Positions 47,804 through 50,750 of a stretch of 50,750 nt of DNA are shown piece by piece. Origin of the DNA: Tubiluchus corallicola (Eukaryota > Priapulida > Priapulimorpha > Priapulimorphida > Tubiluchidae). A program made the position numbers and the translations under genes. The notes beneath the pieces are model-generated. The model did not search any database. It was not told where the DNA came from and saw only the letters and a list, made by a program, of their open reading frames with translations. Numbering within the stretch: the first letter of the stretch is position 1; every line of letters begins with the position of its first letter. The DNA is taken from assembly GCA_030141605.1 (NCBI GenBank), contig JAQGDQ010000892.1, positions 32,501 through 83,250 on the forward strand, written 5' to 3'.

Positions 47804-47834
<31 letters not shown>

Positions 47835-48030
47835 CTGACTGACTGACTGACTGACTGAGTAATTGATTGTTTGATTAATTGACTGACTGACTGAGTAACT
47901 GATTGTTTGATTGATTGATTGACTGACTGACTGACTGACTGAGTAATTGATTGTTGATTGATTGACTGACTGACTGACTGAGTAACTGATTGTTTGATTG
48001 ATTGATTGATTGACTGACTAAGTAATTGAC

Positions 48031-48066
<36 letters not shown>

Positions 48067-48120
48067 GATTGATTGATTGGCTGACAGACTGACTGAATGA
48101 ATGACTGATTGATTGAATAC
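47087..48120. repeat. TGAC/TGAT tetranucleotide array with about 190-bp higher-order repeats
   Basis: GACT and GATT units are organised into longer repeats marked by GAGTAATTGATTGTTTGATT and TTGCTTTATTGACTGAC. A unique leader containing TTAATGAGAGTTTGTGAGAT occurs at about 47095 and again at about 47769, so the whole array was itself partly duplicated. Ser/Gln/Val frames are artefacts. Confidence 0.95.
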
Positions 48121-48240
48121 CTTTATTTAAGAACAAAGTTCATATTGCTATATCACAATACAAAATCAAAATTAACAATCAAACAAATGAGGCCCCGATG
48201 TTGTATAACTCATCAGGCACTGAACATAATTATATGAACC
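48115..48240 (-). mobile_element. Possible LINE 3' end next to the array
   Basis: GAATACCTTTATTTAAG directly after the GATT array reads on the minus strand as CTTAAATAAAGGTATTC plus a tetranucleotide tail, similar in order to the other LINE ends. The hairpin is weak. Confidence 0.35.
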
Positions 48241-48565
48241 TATGAAAACATGAATGAAGATATTTATTTCGATCTTGATGAATCTCAAAGGTCCTGCCTG
48301 CAAAATGGCGTGCTAAATTCATGGCATTGAATTATGTTATCCTAAAGCCGCAAAATAAATTAAGTTTTGGTGTGTGGGGAAAGAAGGGAATGCCCACAAA
48401 AATGCTGCCCGTGATTTCTTTACGGGCTGATAATTTTTCGTAACATGTGCTGGAATGTGTCTGCTTATTATAGTCAAATTAGACAGATTCTAGTTTTGTA
48501 TTACTGTTTCAAGTACATTTTAACCCAAACAGTTAAAACCTAATTTAGAACTTATCTAAAATAAG
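48241..48565. other. No recognisable feature
   Basis: Spacer with AATAAA near 48353. No gene. Confidence 0.4.
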
Positions 48566-48946
48566 CCTTTTCACAGTTTCGTTGTGCGCACGCGCAATTG
48601 CTGTAGGTCAAAGGTTAAGTATACCACAACAACGCAGCTTAACTACAACCCTCATGTGACGTGTGTGTAAAGCAAAGGTGTTTCCGCTTCAGTTCACTAG
48701 CGTCAAGTCATTTAACATAGATTTTTATACTTATGCATTAATCTGTGCTCCGTGTGATTTACTATCAGGAGCTTGCTTGGGAACAAGAAAAAATGAACTA
48801 GGTATGGTTCTAGCTAGCTGATAAAAATGTTACTATTACAACAGCATGGGCTGTGAGGCGTTGTCGAGTGTTCGGAAACGCGTTGTCTGGGACACTTAAC
48901 CTTTGACCTTATCACGATCATCATCAATCATTGGAACTGTGAAAAG
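48566..48946 (+). mobile_element. MITE family R2, copy 5 (best preserved)
   Basis: Left end CCTTTTCACAGTTTCGTTGT; right end CTGTGAAAAG. The terminal inverted repeat CTTTTCACAGTT is exact over 12 bp. The subterminal inverted words GGTCAAAGGTTAAG (near 48607) and CTTAACCTTTGACC (near 48895) are both intact. Confidence 0.88.
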
Positions 48947-49442
48947 TTTTTTCATTTATAAGGGTTTGTTTTACGAAGTCAGCATTTCCCCACAACCGTT
49001 GTTAAAAGCGACTGTTATAGATCATAATTTTATGTGTTTGTGCCAGAAATATAATAAAATTTTCTATCATAAATCAATCGTGCGACTTTAATTAATTAAA
49101 CACACGTAGTAAGCCGTGCAATTGTTTGATTAACGTGTAAATGTCTGGGATTCTGTAAATCACAGACTCACTCATTGTTCTAATTATATATTACAGTTTC
49201 TTCACAACGCCTGATAAATAAAATAAAAAGCGACCAATTTAGCAGGTGAACGGTAAATCATGGTAATTAGCTCAGCAGCAATTAGCTAATGAGGTACAGT
49301 ACAGTTTAATAATGTTGTACGATAAATTTATCTCTATAATTATTATATTAATCATAGTTATTAGCACTGCACAGTATTACCGCCTAAAGCGGTACTTAAT
49401 ATGATATATAAGTACTGCTTTAAAATTACAGAATATAACTGT
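48947..49442. other. No recognisable feature
   Basis: AT-rich spacer between the MITE and the satellite. Confidence 0.45.
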
Positions 49443-50750
49443 ACAACGAGTTCAGCACTACTTTATAATGAGGTGCAGCATGACATAGTAAGTAGAGGCC
49501 TATAACTTCATAATGATAGCAGCACTACTAAATAACGTACAGCATGGCACGAAACGTAGAGGTTTAAAATTTCATTATAGTAACTCTAGAAGAGGACACT
49601 TTATAATCACAGCAGAACTACTAAATAACGTACAGCATGGCATGAAACGTATAGCCTTATAATTTCATTATAGTAACTCTAGAAGAGGACAACTTCATAA
49701 TCACTGCAGAACTACTAAATAACGTACAGCATGGCATGAAACGTATAGCCTTATAATTTCATTATAGTAACTCTAGAAGAGGACAACTTCATAATAACTG
49801 CAGAACTACTAAATAACGTACAGTATGGCATGAAACGTATAGGTTTAAAATTTCATTATAGTAAGTCTGGAAGAGGACACTTTATAATCACTGCAGGATT
49901 ACTAAATAAAGTACAGCATGGCACGAAACGTAGAGGTTTAAAATTTCATTATAGTAACTCTAGAAGAGGACACTTTATAATCACAGCAGAACTACTAAAT
50001 ACCGTACAGCATGGCATGAAACGTATAGGCTTATAATTTCATTATAGTAACTCTAGAAGAGGACTACTTCATAATAACTGCAGCACTACTAAATAACGCA
50101 CAGCATGGCATGAAACGTACAGGCTTATAATTTCATTATAGTAACTCTAGAAGAGGACAACTTCATAATCACAGCAGAACTACTAAATACCGTACAGTAT
50201 GGCATGAAACGTATAGGTTTAAAATTTCATTATAGTAAGTCTGGAAGAGGACACTTTATAATCACTGCAGGATTACTAAATAAAGTACAGCATGGCACGA
50301 AACGTACAGCCTTATAATTTCATTATAGTAACTCTAGAAGAGGACAACTTCATAATCACTGCAGAACTACTAAATACCGCACAGCATGGCATGAAACGTA
50401 CAGCCTTATAATTTCATTATAGTAACTCTAGAAGAGGACAACTTCATAATAACTGCAGCACTACTAAATAACGCACAGCATGGCATGAAACGTATAGGCT
50501 TATATTTTCATTATAGTAACTCTAGAAGAGGACAACTTTATAATCACTGCAGGATTACTAAATAACGTACAGTATGGCATGAAACGTATAGGCTTATAAT
50601 TTCATTATAGTAAGTCTAGAAGAGGACAACTTCATAATCACTGCAGGATTACTAAATAACGTACAGCATGGCATGAAACGTACAGCCTTATAATTTCATT
50701 ATAGTAACTCTAGAAGAGGACAACTTCATAATCACTGCAGAACTACTAAA
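49443..50750. repeat. 94-bp satellite, about 14 copies, running off the window
   Basis: Units containing CAGCATGGCATGAAACGTAT and TTCATTATAGTAACTCTAGA recur with a period of 93-94 bp. The first one or two are diverged, as at the edge of an array. Some units appear in a repeating order of variants (GTAAGTCTGGAAGAGG at about 49860 and 50235), hinting at a higher-order repeat of about four units. The short open frame at 49830-50036 exists only where neighbouring units are 93 bp. Confidence 0.95.

Noticed and set aside
47154-48136. Ser/Gln/Val-rich frames on the minus strand
   Set aside because: Products of the TGAC/TGAT array, repeated in shifted phases.
49830-50036. Basic repeat-containing frame KRIGLKFHYS...
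   Set aside because: Open only where adjacent satellite units are 93 bp. Other unit joins break it.

Overview
The window is nuclear DNA of an invertebrate animal. The evidence is intron-split genes with consensus GT/AG sites, AATAAA poly(A) signals, several transposon superfamilies (piggyBac, Tc1/mariner, hAT, non-LTR), very abundant microsatellites and a degenerate CCCTAA-type tract. I cannot name the species. Only two protein-coding loci look real, and the rest is mostly repeats.

Region 1 (about 3.9-19.9 kb) holds three tandem same-strand genes, here called A (4189-6276), B (8750-10837) and C (16843-18918). Each is one uninterrupted exon for a 691-695 residue type I membrane protein: signal peptide, a poorly recognisable N-terminal domain, a run of degenerate cadherin-like repeats, one transmembrane helix and a 22-residue tail. 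A and B sit in near-identical tandem units of about 4.55 kb that include flanking DNA. C is an older copy. A and B differ at 20 of the first 160 residues but at only 8 of the remaining 535. In C, every length change falls in that same N-terminal part. The tail is invariant. This is what a diversifying recognition-receptor family would look like, and it is the best candidate for an undescribed system here.

Region 2 (about 20-43 kb) has no convincing host gene. It contains a TIR element with about 40-bp ends, a dispersed MITE family of about 380 bp (five full or nearly full copies and two fragments, carrying nuclear-receptor DR1-like half-site pairs), a second dispersed family ending in tetranucleotide arrays, a tRNA-derived SINE, a hAT transposase relic, mariner and Tc1 relics, several non-LTR reverse-transcriptase remnants, a 128-bp repeat in three copies, long TAG/CAG arrays, an interstitial telomere-like tract and a 36-bp minisatellite.

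Region 3 (43.2-46.8 kb) holds the last two exons of a rhodopsin-family (class A) peptide-type GPCR. The first exon starts inside the DRY codon, so TM1-3 lie outside the window or are lost. A LINE tail abuts its splice acceptor. The 2-kb intron is filled by a GAT-rich minisatellite and about 470 bp of CT repeat.

Region 4 (46.8-50.75 kb) is tetranucleotide arrays, one more MITE copy and a 94-bp satellite that runs off the end. The cadherin-like genes and the GPCR show no sign of acting in one pathway; they are simply neighbours.
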